A stretch of 64,000 nucleotides of DNA from assembly GCA_041390025.1 (NCBI GenBank), contig JAWKQR010000025.1, positions 14,083 to 78,082 of the forward strand. The letters run 5' to 3'. The translations under genes and the position numbers were made by a program. This document shows, piece after piece, positions 9,401 to 18,700 of this stretch (position 1 is the stretch's first letter; each line of letters opens with the position of its first letter). The notes beneath the pieces were generated by a model. The model was not told where the DNA came from, did no database searches, and worked only from the letters and a program-made list of their open reading frames with translations. Origin of the DNA: JBFFMO01 sp041390025 (lineage in GTDB: Bacteria; Myxococcota_A; Bradymonadia; Bradymonadales; Bradymonadaceae).

Positions 9401-10471
9401 ACGCAAGTTTCGGTGGCGTTGCCCGACGATCAGTTCTCGTTGCAGGAGGACCTGCCGCGCTTGGTGGCGCACGACGGCGCGTTGTTCGCGGTGGTGCGTC
9501 GTGCGTCTTACGTGCGGCAGCTCAGCGGCAACGGCGTGATCGTCATCAACGACTACAACGTGACCCAGCCCGTGACTGCGGGGCTTTACCGTCTGGACGA
9601 CGGGGCGTCGTCGTTTGTCGCGCTTCCCGACGTGGCGCTCACGGGCAGCACGACAGGCCAGATTGTGGGCGCGGGGTCGACGGCACGCGGGCTTGTTGTC
9701 GTGGTGTTTGACGACGTCGCGAAACAGATTGCCAGCTTTGTGTGGGACGGCTCCATCTGGACGTCAGACGCTCCTGTGGCGTTGGACGTCCAGACCACGG
9801 TTGTCGCGGGCGGGCGATGCTTTGTGGTCAACGACGACGGTGTGTTTGTGCTCGATTTGGAAACTCAGACGCTGTCGGGCCCCTTTGTGGTGCCGGGTGA
9901 CCGCCTGATGACGTTGGGTGTCGATGGCGCGGACGCGCTTGCGGTGGCCGCGGTAGGGCAGGGGGCCGAGGTGTTCCGGCTCAACCTTGGGACGGGGGCG
10001 TTTGATGCCGTCGCGACGTTGCCGGACGTGGCCGGGGTGGGGCGCGTCACGCCGCCTAATCGCCCCGACGCGGTCGATGGTGTGACGGCTGTGGCGGGCG
10101 ACGCAAACCGCATTTGGGTCGCGGTGGCGGACCGACAAGGCGGCTCCGCAAGCCTAGGGTTGCGCTTGTTGCGCTTCGAAAACGGCCAATGGACGACGTC
10201 GGACGAAACAGCCGGCAGTTTCGAGACCGCGCTGTGTTTGGGGCCGGTCTTGGGGGCGACCACGGGCTTTTGCACGACCGGCGACACCATGGCCGATGGC
10301 TGTACTTTGTTCGCCTGCCAACACGGCACCGGTGGGTTTGTGCCGCGTGGGGCGTGGGCGGACACGGTGCAGTTGTTGCCCGTCGGCGGGCAAGTGGGCG
10401 CGTTGTTTGAGTCGATCTACGGTCAGTTCGACATCAATGGCAGTGGCGACGCGCAGTACGTGACCTGGTGA
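6491..10471 (+). CDS. Large secreted lipoprotein with propeller-like repeats and an IPT/TIG domain
   Basis: 1326 residues with a lipoprotein signal peptide (MRRWLVFAAFLAAC, Cys14 as anchor). An Asp-box (SEDNGQTW, about residue 60) and several beta-rich repeats suggest BNR/beta-propeller folds in the N-terminal half. Around residues 741-820, CLSGQDFGSAG and its surroundings match an IPT/TIG immunoglobulin-like domain. The C-terminal third again looks beta-propeller-like. No catalytic motif was found. It stands alone, 119 bp after arsM, with an AAGG site before the ATG and a hairpin repeat just after its stop. A surface-exposed adhesin or binding protein is a reasonable guess, but the function is unknown. 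Confidence 0.7.
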   Translation: MRRWLVFAAFLAACGGDSESSTPAVSYDDVTLNVACENGFDVEKLHANAQGLWATNNRGVYHSEDNGQTWQRFYDPAPFGLMEPDRARRPFPWQQFYAVSDSSWILGTYNEVLARVPNIIALTEDGGESYAVGVNVAETLNYQGVDCTLWNLSDGRVVFQYLQNWYLTTDGGATAQFLASTLKNDGRAVFYPYNPYRPDDGVPKVHYAADVEDARPICPSGPALEAYKKVCETGTGECTNYLPDGCFGGPLPGAVSSSGAYAVAVDRRIMWWDGAAWQFQLLPNEQPIVGVVDMWWAGGDLWVKYLDSQTSDPQTYSTFRIAGAVGGERQLQKVAFASGGLTDLQLIDAGGLSQGALVLRTTPSAKYAQNLVCRIAEGTTAELHTGTPTTFEPGKLYLHARRGRWSDMFDRFALQDDGHAYIASWRDFIGGVPPNNVLWNIQDMWGDTATLSGVTTNDGLKVLLNAFGERTDTPDLHLIDIAPGLGLPFGDTVFTVAPRDGFGPQPFGWVSAVSTIGDQMLFGTTLGTWPRRAATWTPAGRRPIPGVAVSTPFGSALTKSDIGPTAVGDVANVRWVTGIGVVSLLDGELPEQNPCGVEPVEAADCLVYPGEATAMSMDGDGYVYVVDGPRGQVLRKRAGDVDWVLVASHLMHPADIAIRQDNGRTRVYVLDGDVWVFEPSSEVAVRRAASAMSDYQVALADPAETAAVDTTIVRPSAACVAGAPCFSPPIWSTTSFPWKDLDGYAVLAGQTVCLSGQDFGSAGTLYLTGVTVATTSWSPSNICFESTTAPQQPKRGVLWIVRDDGVPSHVLPYVVDPESGPGQTSFRIDVPVPTDATPWIATSCRSSRGQGCTVAILGDLGLTPTATIDGQPAPLIQQSGGNFTFEWPAGLAPGPHELVVAGLTQTVELVSFDKTTLTGLAVDQIGVPRHNQAIADALGERFVVLRAGQYASPNGVVIPSAPVVEIRNLTTQVSVALPDDQFSLQEDLPRLVAHDGALFAVVRRASYVRQLSGNGVIVINDYNVTQPVTAGLYRLDDGASSFVALPDVALTGSTTGQIVGAGSTARGLVVVVFDDVAKQIASFVWDGSIWTSDAPVALDVQTTVVAGGRCFVVNDDGVFVLDLETQTLSGPFVVPGDRLMTLGVDGADALAVAAVGQGAEVFRLNLGTGAFDAVATLPDVAGVGRVTPPNRPDAVDGVTAVAGDANRIWVAVADRQGGSASLGLRLLRFENGQWTTSDETAGSFETALCLGPVLGATTGFCTTGDTMADGCTLFACQHGTGGFVPRGAWADTVQLLPVGGQVGALFESIYGQFDINGSGDAQYVTW

Positions 10472-10480
10472 CGGGCTAGG

Positions 10481-10517
10481 CGGGCTTCGCCCAATCGGCA
10501 TTTGGAAATTGCCGAGC
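10481..10517 (+). repeat. Composite hairpin repeat between convergent genes
   Basis: GCGGGCTTCGCCC followed by TCGGCATTT-GG-AAATTGCCGA. Compared with the units at 5 kb, inner stem bases have changed on both sides so that pairing is largely kept. It lies between the stop of the large lipoprotein gene and the stop of the convergent aldo/keto reductase gene, where a bidirectional terminator would fit. Confidence 0.7.
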
Positions 10518-10550
10518 CACACAGGCGTAGCCCAGCACTGGACCCTCCCA

Positions 10551-11492
10551 CTAAACCCAGATGCCTTCGGCGGTATAAGGTGAGTGTGGGCCGGCGAAAA
10601 ACGTTCCGTCGATGTATCGGTAACCCTTGTCCATGGCGTCGATCTTCGCCATTTGCTCAGCGGACAATGTCACCTTTGTGGCGTCCAGATTCTGCTGAAT
10701 TCGGGCTCGATTCGTCGACTTGGGGATCACCGCGGTTCCGCGCTCAAGCGCCCAAGCGATCAGGACTTGTCCGGGCGATGCGTCGACCTCTGCTGCGACC
10801 GCGGCGATCACCGGATGGTCCAACAACGCCGGCTCGTCGTCCTTGCGCGTTTGCCGGTCGGGCGAACCAAGCGGCGAATAGGCCGTAAAAGCAATGTTGT
10901 GGGCGTTGCAGTAGGCGAGCAGCTCACGCTGTTGCAAGTGCGGATGACACTCAACTTGATTGACCGCCGGCGCAATGCCCACTTTTGTGACCGCTTCGAT
11001 GCGCTGAGGGCCCATGTTGGACACGCCGATGTGCTTGGTCAGACCGCCGTCTTTGGCGGCGATCATCGCCTCCCATGTCAGCTCGAGTGGTGCCTCGTCG
11101 AGCGTCAAAAAGCCGGAGCGGTCGCGTGGAAATGACGTGCCCTTGGTAAACGCCACGGGCCAATGGATGAGGTACAGGTCCAGATAATCGAGCCGCAGCT
11201 CTTTCAGGGTTTTTTCAAGTGCGGGGCGCACGTCCGCCGCGAGGTGTGCGTCGTTCCAAAGTTTCGAGGTGACCCAAAGCTTGTCGCGCGTAATGTCGCC
11301 CGCCTTGATCGCGTCCTCGATCCCTCGCCCGACCTCATGCTCGTTGCCGTAAATCGCTGCACAATCTAGGTGCGTGTACCCCACTTCCAGTGCCGCTCGA
11401 ACCGCGTCGTAGACCTCGCCGGGTTTGGACTTCCACGTCCCGAGCCCAAAGGCTGGAAAGAGTGCGCCGTCATTTAGTTTAAGATGTTTCAT
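10551..11492 (-). CDS. Aldo/keto reductase, NADPH-dependent
   Basis: 313 residues, normal AKR length, forming a TIM barrel that reduces aldehydes or ketones with NADPH in the cytosol. The catalytic tetrad is complete: Asp and Tyr in DCAAIYGNE (about residues 43-49), Lys in VTSKLW (about 78) and His in YLIHWP (about 110). The IPKSTN motif near residue 256 binds the cofactor phosphate. The substrate cannot be inferred. It is transcribed alone, away from the CAP-domain gene with which it shares a 215-bp divergent promoter region. Confidence 0.93.
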   Translation of the reverse strand: MKHLKLNDGALFPAFGLGTWKSKPGEVYDAVRAALEVGYTHLDCAAIYGNEHEVGRGIEDAIKAGDITRDKLWVTSKLWNDAHLAADVRPALEKTLKELRLDYLDLYLIHWPVAFTKGTSFPRDRSGFLTLDEAPLELTWEAMIAAKDGGLTKHIGVSNMGPQRIEAVTKVGIAPAVNQVECHPHLQQRELLAYCNAHNIAFTAYSPLGSPDRQTRKDDEPALLDHPVIAAVAAEVDASPGQVLIAWALERGTAVIPKSTNRARIQQNLDATKVTLSAEQMAKIDAMDKGYRYIDGTFFAGPHSPYTAEGIWV

Positions 11493-11707
11493 CTCGGTCC
11501 TCGTTTAGTCGGCCGTTGGATGCAAAAACCGCAAACGCGTTCCAAAACACATTGAAGTTGCATCGGAATCCCTATCGCAATCGGCAGCTTGGACGCTGAC
11601 GGTCCAAACACAGACCAGCGGTCCAAAGTTCGCCATTCGCAAAACAACTCTGGCGAGGCGTAGGATTTTTCCCTACACTGATGTGACCACTTGATTACGG
11701 AGTACGA

Positions 11708-12565
11708 ATGGCCCGCACGCTCATCCTACTCGCCTTGCTCATGACCGCTTGCAGCGATGGTTTTGTGACCATCGAGTCCGACGGTTCTGACTCCTCGAAC
11801 AATGACGGGACGCCGTTTACGGTCGAAGAATGTGTGGGCGTTGGTGCGTGGTGTGCGGATTCGTGTGTGAGCCTAGCCACCGACGAAATGCATTGTGGGG
11901 CATGCGGTGTGGTTTGCGACGGGGCGTGTGTCTCGGGCGTGTGCCAGCCGGCCTCCGACAATACCCCGACCAACAACATGGGACCTGACCCAACGCCTGA
12001 GCCTGAGCCCGAACCCGAGCCTGAGCCGATGTGCCAAGTCGGCGAGATGTGCGGCGGCGTGTGTGTCGATACGTCCAATAGTTTCGCCAATTGCGGGACC
12101 TGCGGGAATGCCTGTGCCGGTGGCCAAGCCTGCATCAGCGGTTCGTGCATGGAGGTGACCGAAGTGCAGGGCGTGCTGGCCGAGACCAACGCAGCGCGCG
12201 CGGCCGGGCAGAATTGTGGCGTCTATGGGCAGTACGCGCCGACGGGGCCGTTGGCGCTCGACGACAACCTCAACATCGCGGCTCAGGCGCATGCGGCTGA
12301 CATGTCGACCAACAACTTCTTCAGCCACACCGGTTCGGATGGCAGCTCGTTTGTCGTGCGCATCGGGCGCACGGCATTCAGCGGCACCCCCATCGGCGAA
12401 AACATTGCCGCAGGGCAGCGGTCTCCGGCACAAGTCGTCGCGGGTTGGGTCGACTCGGACGGGCACTGCCGCAACCTCATGAATCCGCAGGCCACAAAGA
12501 TCGGGATCGGGTACACCACAGGCGGGCCCTACGGCACGCTTTGGGTGCAGGTCTTTGGACGGTAA
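11708..12565 (+). CDS. CAP-domain (SCP/PR-1-like) lipoprotein
   Basis: 285 residues. A lipoprotein signal (LLALLMTAC) is followed by two Cys-rich modules (CGACGVVC near residue 60 and NCGTCGNAC near 127) separated by a Pro-Glu repeat linker (residues about 97-110). The C-terminal CAP domain spans residues 155-285, with the hallmark segments FSHTGSDG, GENIAAG, GHCRNLMNP and IGIGY. Bacterial CAP proteins are secreted; some bind lipids or cell-wall components, but the activity here is unknown. The ATG follows a TACGGAGTACG site. The SDR gene begins 52 bp later. Confidence 0.88.
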   Translation: MARTLILLALLMTACSDGFVTIESDGSDSSNNDGTPFTVEECVGVGAWCADSCVSLATDEMHCGACGVVCDGACVSGVCQPASDNTPTNNMGPDPTPEPEPEPEPEPMCQVGEMCGGVCVDTSNSFANCGTCGNACAGGQACISGSCMEVTEVQGVLAETNAARAAGQNCGVYGQYAPTGPLALDDNLNIAAQAHAADMSTNNFFSHTGSDGSSFVVRIGRTAFSGTPIGENIAAGQRSPAQVVAGWVDSDGHCRNLMNPQATKIGIGYTTGGPYGTLWVQVFGR

Positions 12566-12617
12566 ACGCACCGGCCACCCCTTGGCTCGCATCCATTAAG
12601 CCTCCCTTGGAGGCCGT

Positions 12618-13355
12618 ATGTTCGACGCATTTGAATCAGAATCCATAGCCATGGTCATTGGCGCCACGGGCGGTGTGGGCGCCGCGATGGTCACCCAGTT
12701 GGTGGCGTCGGGCCGCTTCGACGTCGTCGTCTGCGCAAGCCGTCGACCGACGGGCCCTGCCCCCGGGTGCGAGTGGGTTTTCCTCGATGTCGAGGACGAA
12801 ACATCCATCCAGCGGGCGTCGCAGCACGTCACCGAACGCTACGGACGGCTCGACCTACTGATCAACACTGTGGGCTTCTTGCACGATGAGGCTCAGTCGC
12901 CTGAGAAACGTCTGGAAGACCTCGATCCCGTGGCTCTGCAGCGCAGTTTCGCCATCAACGCGATTGGCCCGGCGCTAGTGTACAAACACTTCCATCGTCT
13001 GTTTCGCCACAAACGCCACGGCGTCATGGCGACGCTGTCGGCCCGTGTGGGCAGCATTTCGGACAATGGCTTGGGTGGGTGGTATGGCTATCGCGCGTCG
13101 AAGGCGGCGCAGAACCAGATCACGCGCACCGCGGCCATCGAGATGGCGCGCAAGGCCCCCAAATGTGTGGTTGTGGCGTTGCATCCGGGAACGGTCGCAA
13201 CACGGCTTTCGGAGCCATTTCAGAAAGGTGTTCCTGCCGACAAGCTGTTTTCCGCGCAGCAGTCCGCAGGCTACTTGTTGTCGGTGATAGGGGAGTTAAC
13301 ACCTGACCACACCGGCGGGTTTTACGCCTGGGATGGTCAGGTGATCCCCTGGTGA
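12618..13355 (+). CDS. Short-chain dehydrogenase/reductase, C-factor-like
   Basis: 245 residues with a Rossmann fold: the dinucleotide motif GATGGVG near residue 15, the NTVG segment near 87, an active-site Ser in LSARVGS and the YxxxK pair in YGYRASK near 155. The overall pattern, including the AMNAIGP-like FAINAIGPALV and the LHPGTVATRL segment, resembles the CsgA/C-factor group of SDRs. The substrate is unknown. It follows the CAP-domain gene by 52 bp and faces the dksA-like gene, whose stop lies about 10 bp beyond its own. Confidence 0.88.
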   Translation: MFDAFESESIAMVIGATGGVGAAMVTQLVASGRFDVVVCASRRPTGPAPGCEWVFLDVEDETSIQRASQHVTERYGRLDLLINTVGFLHDEAQSPEKRLEDLDPVALQRSFAINAIGPALVYKHFHRLFRHKRHGVMATLSARVGSISDNGLGGWYGYRASKAAQNQITRTAAIEMARKAPKCVVVALHPGTVATRLSEPFQKGVPADKLFSAQQSAGYLLSVIGELTPDHTGGFYAWDGQVIPW

Positions 13356-13364
13356 CGCGCCAAA

Positions 13365-13691
13365 CTACTCACGCGCCGATTCGCAGGCGACGCATCGCAC
13401 TGCGAACGGAAGGGCTTTGAGACGTGCGACCGGGATCTTCTCGTCGCAGTCGACACACACGCCATAGGCGCCTTCATTCATGCGGGTAAGTGCCGCTTTG
13501 ATGGCTTCCAAATGCTCGATGGCATTGGCCTCGAGACCATCGTACACCTCGTCGTTGGCGTTTTCAGTGGCCTGCTCTTGCGAGTCAGCGTCCACCGGGC
13601 CATTGGCGAGGTGCCCCGTGGCGATCTTGTTCAGACGGGTCTCAAGTTTTTGGCGCTGCTCTTCGAGGTCTGCGCGGATTTCTTCGTACAT
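13365..13691 (-). CDS. DksA/TraR-type zinc-finger protein
   Basis: 108 residues: an N-terminal coiled coil (about 1-65), then a four-cysteine zinc finger, CVDC and CVAC about 20 residues apart. The size and fold match the DksA/TraR/YbiI group, which enters the RNA polymerase secondary channel and tunes promoters with ppGpp. It lacks an obvious DxxDxA coiled-coil tip, so its effect may differ from DksA. Its ATG overlaps the stop of the upstream macro-domain gene by one base (TAATG), so the two are translationally coupled. Confidence 0.85.
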   Translation of the reverse strand: MYEEIRADLEEQRQKLETRLNKIATGHLANGPVDADSQEQATENANDEVYDGLEANAIEHLEAIKAALTRMNEGAYGVCVDCDEKIPVARLKALPFAVRCVACESARE

Positions 13692-14170
13692 TAGTTTTCT
13701 CCCGCAACGCCGGCTTGGTAGAGCTCGTAGACGATGACGTCGCAGTCGAGGTCACCCAAGTGATTTTCAATCAATGGCTTTACCTCTTCCCACGACAGCT
13801 TGCCAACGCCTGTGGCGAGCTTAGGCAGCGCGATTGATTTGATCTCGTCTTTCTCGATGGCCTTTCGCAGCTCGCGCAACGCGTGATTGACGTTCTCGAT
13901 GGTCGCTGGGCCAGGGTGTCCGCCGCCGTGACCTTCCGTCTGCGTGAACAAGTTGTAGATGCGCTCACCTTCGGCGCCGCCCCAGAACCAAAGCGTTCCT
14001 TCTTTCGGCGAGTGCTGATGGATGAAGTGGCGATAGTCTTTGTACATGGCGGGCCATCGCTCACGAAGTGCGAGCGCCAGACCATGATTGAAATGGTCGT
14101 CGGTCCCCACGCCGTGGGCTACTGCTTGTGCTTTCGAAAGAAGAATATCGCCGGAAACTGTACGAATCAT
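13691..14170 (-). CDS. Macro-domain protein (predicted ADP-ribose binding or hydrolase)
   Basis: About 159 residues forming a single macro domain. It starts TVSGDILLSKAQAVAHGVG, equivalent to the GDIT-x-ADAIVN region, and has a C-terminal IALPKLATGVGKLSWE segment, the substrate loop. Macro domains bind ADP-ribose; members of this branch (TARG1/DarG-like) can remove ADP-ribose from macromolecules. I prefer ATG 14170 because a GGAGG site lies just before it; an ATG at 14197 is possible. No DarT-like toxin lies next to it. Coupling to a DksA-like protein is unusual and suggests a link to transcription or stress control. Confidence 0.82.
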   Translation of the reverse strand: MIRTVSGDILLSKAQAVAHGVGTDDHFNHGLALALRERWPAMYKDYRHFIHQHSPKEGTLWFWGGAEGERIYNLFTQTEGHGGGHPGPATIENVNHALRELRKAIEKDEIKSIALPKLATGVGKLSWEEVKPLIENHLGDLDCDVIVYELYQAGVAGEN

Positions 14171-14400
14171 TGGACCTCCATTTTTGATGTCGGCCAATTC
14201 ATTTACAAGCTCCGTGCCGACAGATTCACAAAGTGCAACGTGTTGAAAATACGCGATTGTTGGTGGAATGGTCTGGAAGCCATTGCGCAGGTTTTGCGTC
14301 GGGTTCCTTCGCGTGCGAATTTTGCGTTTAAGCGTTTTGACTCACGATCGGGGGTTCCCTAGAGTGGTCGCGCATTTTTGACTCCAATGATGGGGATTTC

Positions 14401-15516
14401 TTGAAGAAACTTAAGTTCTTAGTGTTTTGTGTCGCCCTGCCGCTTTGGAGCTGCAGCGACGACAAATCGAACCCGACGCCGGTGGCCTCGGACGCTGGTG
14501 TGGACGCGCAGGCTGATGCTGCGGATGCGCACGCTGATGGTGGTCCAACCGACTGTCTTCAGGTGCGCACTGAGGATGCGTTCCAGGCGTACTCGGACGA
14601 CGTCTCGGTCGAGTATCGAACGCGAATCACACCCACACTCGCCGGAAACGGCAACGAGCTCTCGATGTTGTTCGAGCGCTACAACGACGCGGCGTATGAA
14701 GGGACATTTGAGCTCGGGCAGGGCGCTGATGCGAACTTTGGGACATGTGCGCACTGCGCTGTGGTGCTGACGGCCGACCCAGAACGCGCATTTTTCGCGA
14801 CGGCCGGGACCATGGTGCTCAACAACGACCCTTTTTCGCGTCGGTTGGACATCGAGCTCGTGGGCTTGAGGTTGGCCGAGGTGACCGTCAACCCGGAGAC
14901 ACGTGAATCGACGCTGGTGCCTGGAGGGGCGTGCGTCGAGGTCGCAGATTTTGCGAAACAAGGTGTGTTTCCGCCCCCGGAATGGACCTGTCCACCGGTG
15001 AATTACGGCAATGGCGTATCGTGTGATTGCAACTGTGGCGCGTGGGATCCCGACTGCGCATCCGGCGAGAGTAATTGTCTGCCGGGCGACCCCGCGTGCA
15101 GCGGGATTGTGGGGGAGCCGTTGCCCGTCGTGGGCTGCGACGCGAATGAAGTGTGCACGGTCGACCCCGTTCGTCGCGTGACCGCATGCAGCGCGACGTG
15201 CGATTGGGCAGGGCAGACGGGCTGCGCGGCCGGCACCTGTGTCTTCGACTTCGGTGTTGGGGATGGTGACCTGTGCATCAACGACCCCATGCGTGTGGTC
15301 GAAGGCCTCGCGCTTGGAGAGGCGTGCCCCAACAACGGGCTGCAGGTGTTGTGCAATGTCGTGAATGGGTTTGCGCAGGGCTACTGCGGGCCGAACAACA
15401 TCTGTCGTCCGGTCTGTGACGAACAGGCGGATTGCACGGCGGCTGGAGAGACGTGCCGCTTCTTCACCGTTGATGAGACGCTAGGTTACTGTGGCCCCGA
15501 GCCAACGGACGGTTGA
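14401..15516 (+). CDS. Cys-rich lipoprotein of unknown function
   Basis: 371 residues from a TTG start after a GGGGA site. The signal peptide ends in a lipobox (LPLWSC). A DAGVDAQADAADAHADGG linker follows, typical of the lipoproteins in this window. Residues 50-180 look beta-rich and carry two Cys. The second half has about 24 cysteines in paired patterns (CDCNCG, CLPGDPAC, CSATCDW), suggesting disulfide-bonded EGF- or keratin-like modules outside the cell. No known family is recognised. It stands alone, followed by hairpin repeats. Confidence 0.65.
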   Translation: MKKLKFLVFCVALPLWSCSDDKSNPTPVASDAGVDAQADAADAHADGGPTDCLQVRTEDAFQAYSDDVSVEYRTRITPTLAGNGNELSMLFERYNDAAYEGTFELGQGADANFGTCAHCAVVLTADPERAFFATAGTMVLNNDPFSRRLDIELVGLRLAEVTVNPETRESTLVPGGACVEVADFAKQGVFPPPEWTCPPVNYGNGVSCDCNCGAWDPDCASGESNCLPGDPACSGIVGEPLPVVGCDANEVCTVDPVRRVTACSATCDWAGQTGCAAGTCVFDFGVGDGDLCINDPMRVVEGLALGEACPNNGLQVLCNVVNGFAQGYCGPNNICRPVCDEQADCTAAGETCRFFTVDETLGYCGPEPTDG

Positions 15517-15531
15517 GGGTTCGCTGCTGTT

Positions 15532-15720
15532 CGGCTTCGCCGAATCCGGCAACCGGAGGTTGCCGGCCCGTCCTGGCCCGGGTTGCCGGCCCATGGCCCT
15601 ACAACCGGAAGTTGCCGGCCCATTAGTTTAGGTATGTGATTGGGTCGGCAACCTCAGGTTGCCGAATGGGCGAAGCCCACCGCCCATTACTCGGCAGCTT
15701 GGAAGCTGCCGGCCCATGGG
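15532..15720. repeat. Cluster of four variant hairpin repeats in both orientations
   Basis: Stems include GGCAACC-GGA-GGTTGCC, CAAC-CGGA-AGTTG, the inverted unit GGTCGGCAACCTCAGGTTGCC joined to GGGCGAAGCCC, and GGCAGCTT-GG-AAGCTGCC. The outer GGC/GCC is constant while inner pairs differ by matched changes. The cluster fills the 212 bp between two convergent genes and probably terminates both. Confidence 0.72.
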
Positions 15721-15728
15721 CCTTCCTT

Positions 15729-18700
15729 TTACGGCAACACAACGGGGCGCGGCGTGAGGAATCGCAGCGAGCCATCGCCCATCTGGCCTTGGCCGTTGTC
15801 GCCCCAACACAGGACCTCTCCACCGGCACGTCGACCGCAGGTGAACACGTCACCGGCCGAAACTTCGACCCAATCGTTGAACGGGGTGGACACGGCAACG
15901 GGTGTGACGGAATCGAGTGTGGTTCCGTCGCCAAGCTGCCCAAATGGGTTTGCGCCCCAGCAATAGACGACGCCGATGGAGATGCCACATGTGTGGTCAC
16001 GGCCGACCGAGACCTTGCTCCACGGACCTTGCGCGGCCGCGACCGTGATGAAGCTTGTGCTTGGGTTCATCGTACCATCCCCAAGCTCGCCGTATGTGTT
16101 GTCGCCGGTGCACCAAAGGTTGCCGCCGTCGTCGATGGCGCATGTGTGTTCCCGCCCCGCGGCGACGCTCGTGAAGCTCGTCGACAGCACGGTGGGCATG
16201 GGCGGAATACTGATGGACGGGAACGTTGAGCCGTCGCCCAACTGTCCAAATGCGTTGTCGCCCCAACAATACAGGCCCGCATCGTGGATACCGCACGCGT
16301 GGGTGTGTCCAGCCGACACGGCCGTCCACATTGTGCCCGTGAAGGTGCCCGACTCGGTGGGGAAATTGTAGGAAATCGGTTCGCCCGTGCCGAGCTGTCC
16401 CTCGTTGCCACGCCCCCAGCACCACAACGATCCGGATTTGATGCCGCAGCTGAAGCCGCTTCCGGTGGACACGGCTGTCCAATCGGTGTCGGTGTCGGTT
16501 CCGGTGGGCACAACGGGGCTCGGCGAGGCCGTAGCGGACGAGTCTCCGAGCCCGCCGTCGGTGTTGTCACCCCAGCAACGCGGCGCACCATTTTGCAGAC
16601 CGCAGCTGTGCGTTGGACCGCTGGACACGACGGTCCAGTCGGAGTCGCCCAACGTTCCTTGGACCTGCGACGTCGCGTCGGTCAGCCCGAAGTTGTAGGC
16701 GGCCTGACCCCAGCACCACGGCGCGCCGCTCTTGATGCCGCACGCGTAGCTCGAAACGCCCACATTGAAGCCCACGTCGTCACCGCCGAATGCGGACACC
16801 GATGACCACATCTGACCGGCGTCGATCTCGCCGGATGGGGACAAGCGTGAGGACGGCACACCGAGCTGACCAAAGAAGTTGGCGCCCCAGCACACAACGT
16901 TGTTTGCGCCCTTGACGCCGCAACCGTGTGCTCCAATGGCGGAGAGTTCTGCAGCGATCCAATCCCCGTCGATGCCAACGCGTGTGGGCACGTTTCTGGG
17001 ATTGGTGTCGCCTAGGCCAAGCTGCCCTTCGAAGTTGGCGCCCCAGCACCAAAACGCGCCGCTGGTCTTGATGGCGCACGTCATGTCCGCGCCGGCAACA
17101 GGTGTCAACCAATCGGTGTCGGTGCCGACCTGTGTGGGGGCGCTGACGGGCGTCTCGCTGCCAACGCCGATCCCAATCTGGCCTGCGATGTCCGAGCCCC
17201 AGCAGTACAGGGCACCATCGCTGGTGGCGCATGTGTGTCCACCGCCAAGCGCGATCTTATCCCAGGGTCCACCGGGGACGGCCACAGGGACGGCGGAGTC
17301 TACGCCGGCGTTTCCATCGCCCAACTGCCCGTTAAAGTTTGCGCCCCAACATGACAACGTCCCCGCGGTGTCCAGCGCGCACGTGTGGTCGGTGCCCGCC
17401 TTGACGGCTGCCCAGTTCGTGGCGTTGGTGCTCTCGCGGGTAGGTGTTGCGGTCTGGGACTGAGTGGACCCGTCGCCGAGCTGGCCGCTGAACCCAGATC
17501 CCCAGCAGTAGATTTCGCCGTCGGTATTGAGCGCGCACGTGTGGGTCAAGCCCGCCGTGACCTTGGACCAGTTGGAGGCCCCTGTGCTCTCGCGCACCGG
17601 TACCGATGATCCTGCGTCCATCATGCCGTTGCCAAGCTCACCGCCAAAGTTTGCACCCCAACACCACAGCTGACCCGCACTATTGATGGCGCAGTTGTGG
17701 TCAGAGCCGCTGGCGATCTCGACCCAGTCGGTTGCCGTTCCCACTTGCACGGCCGCCGGGCTCGAGACGTTGGTCCCATCACCAAGCTGGCCGTAGTTGT
17801 TGTCGCCCCAGCACCAGATCGCGCCCGAGCGGATGGCGCAGTTGTGCTGCGTTCCTGCGGACAGGCCCACCGATTCCGTGGGCATCGGTGCGCACGAGAA
17901 TCCATCGCCCATGAAGCCCGTGTTGCATTCGCACGCGAACGAACCCGGCGAGTTGGTGCACGTTGCGTTGGGGTCACAGACGGTGGCTTCGAGGCACTCG
18001 TCGATGTCGACACAGCCGTTCTCGCTTGGCACATAACCGATTTCGCACTCGGGCGGGGCCGGCACCGGCAGCTGACAGCCCGCGGGTGGTGCCAAGGAGC
18101 CCGAAACGTCGGAGCCCCAACATTCTACCGCACCGCTTTGGGTTACAGCGCAGGCGTGCCGATGTCGCGCGATGACCTGCGTGTAGCCTGTCCCGCTTGG
18201 GGTATTGGTCACGACGTCATTGTCTGCACCCCAGCAAATCACACCACCGACGTCGGTCAGAGCGCACGCGGCAAACACGCCAACCGAGACCTGTACGAAC
18301 GTGCGATCCGGGGCGTTGGGCACGCGCTTGATGCCGCTGATGTCCGAGCCCCAGCAGGTCAACTTGCCGTCGCGGGAAACCGCACAGGTGTGGCGCGATC
18401 CCGCGTCCACGTTGACGAAGCCCCCGGTCATGGGCGCGACGGCTTCGCTGTCTCGGGCGGGTCCCCAACAGAAGACCTGTCCGGATGCCTCCAAGGCACA
18501 CGAATGAAAGTCTCCTGAGGTGACCGCGATCATGCCAGTGCCCTCTGGGCTTGGCACATCGTAGCTCAGGCCCGCCGCCATGAAACACTTGATCGAGCCG
18601 TCCTCTTTCAGACCACAGGCATGGCCACGGCCAGTCGCCACCTGAATGAAACCGCTCTCGGCGGGCGGAATGGGAGGATTCTCGCCCCAACATGCGATGG

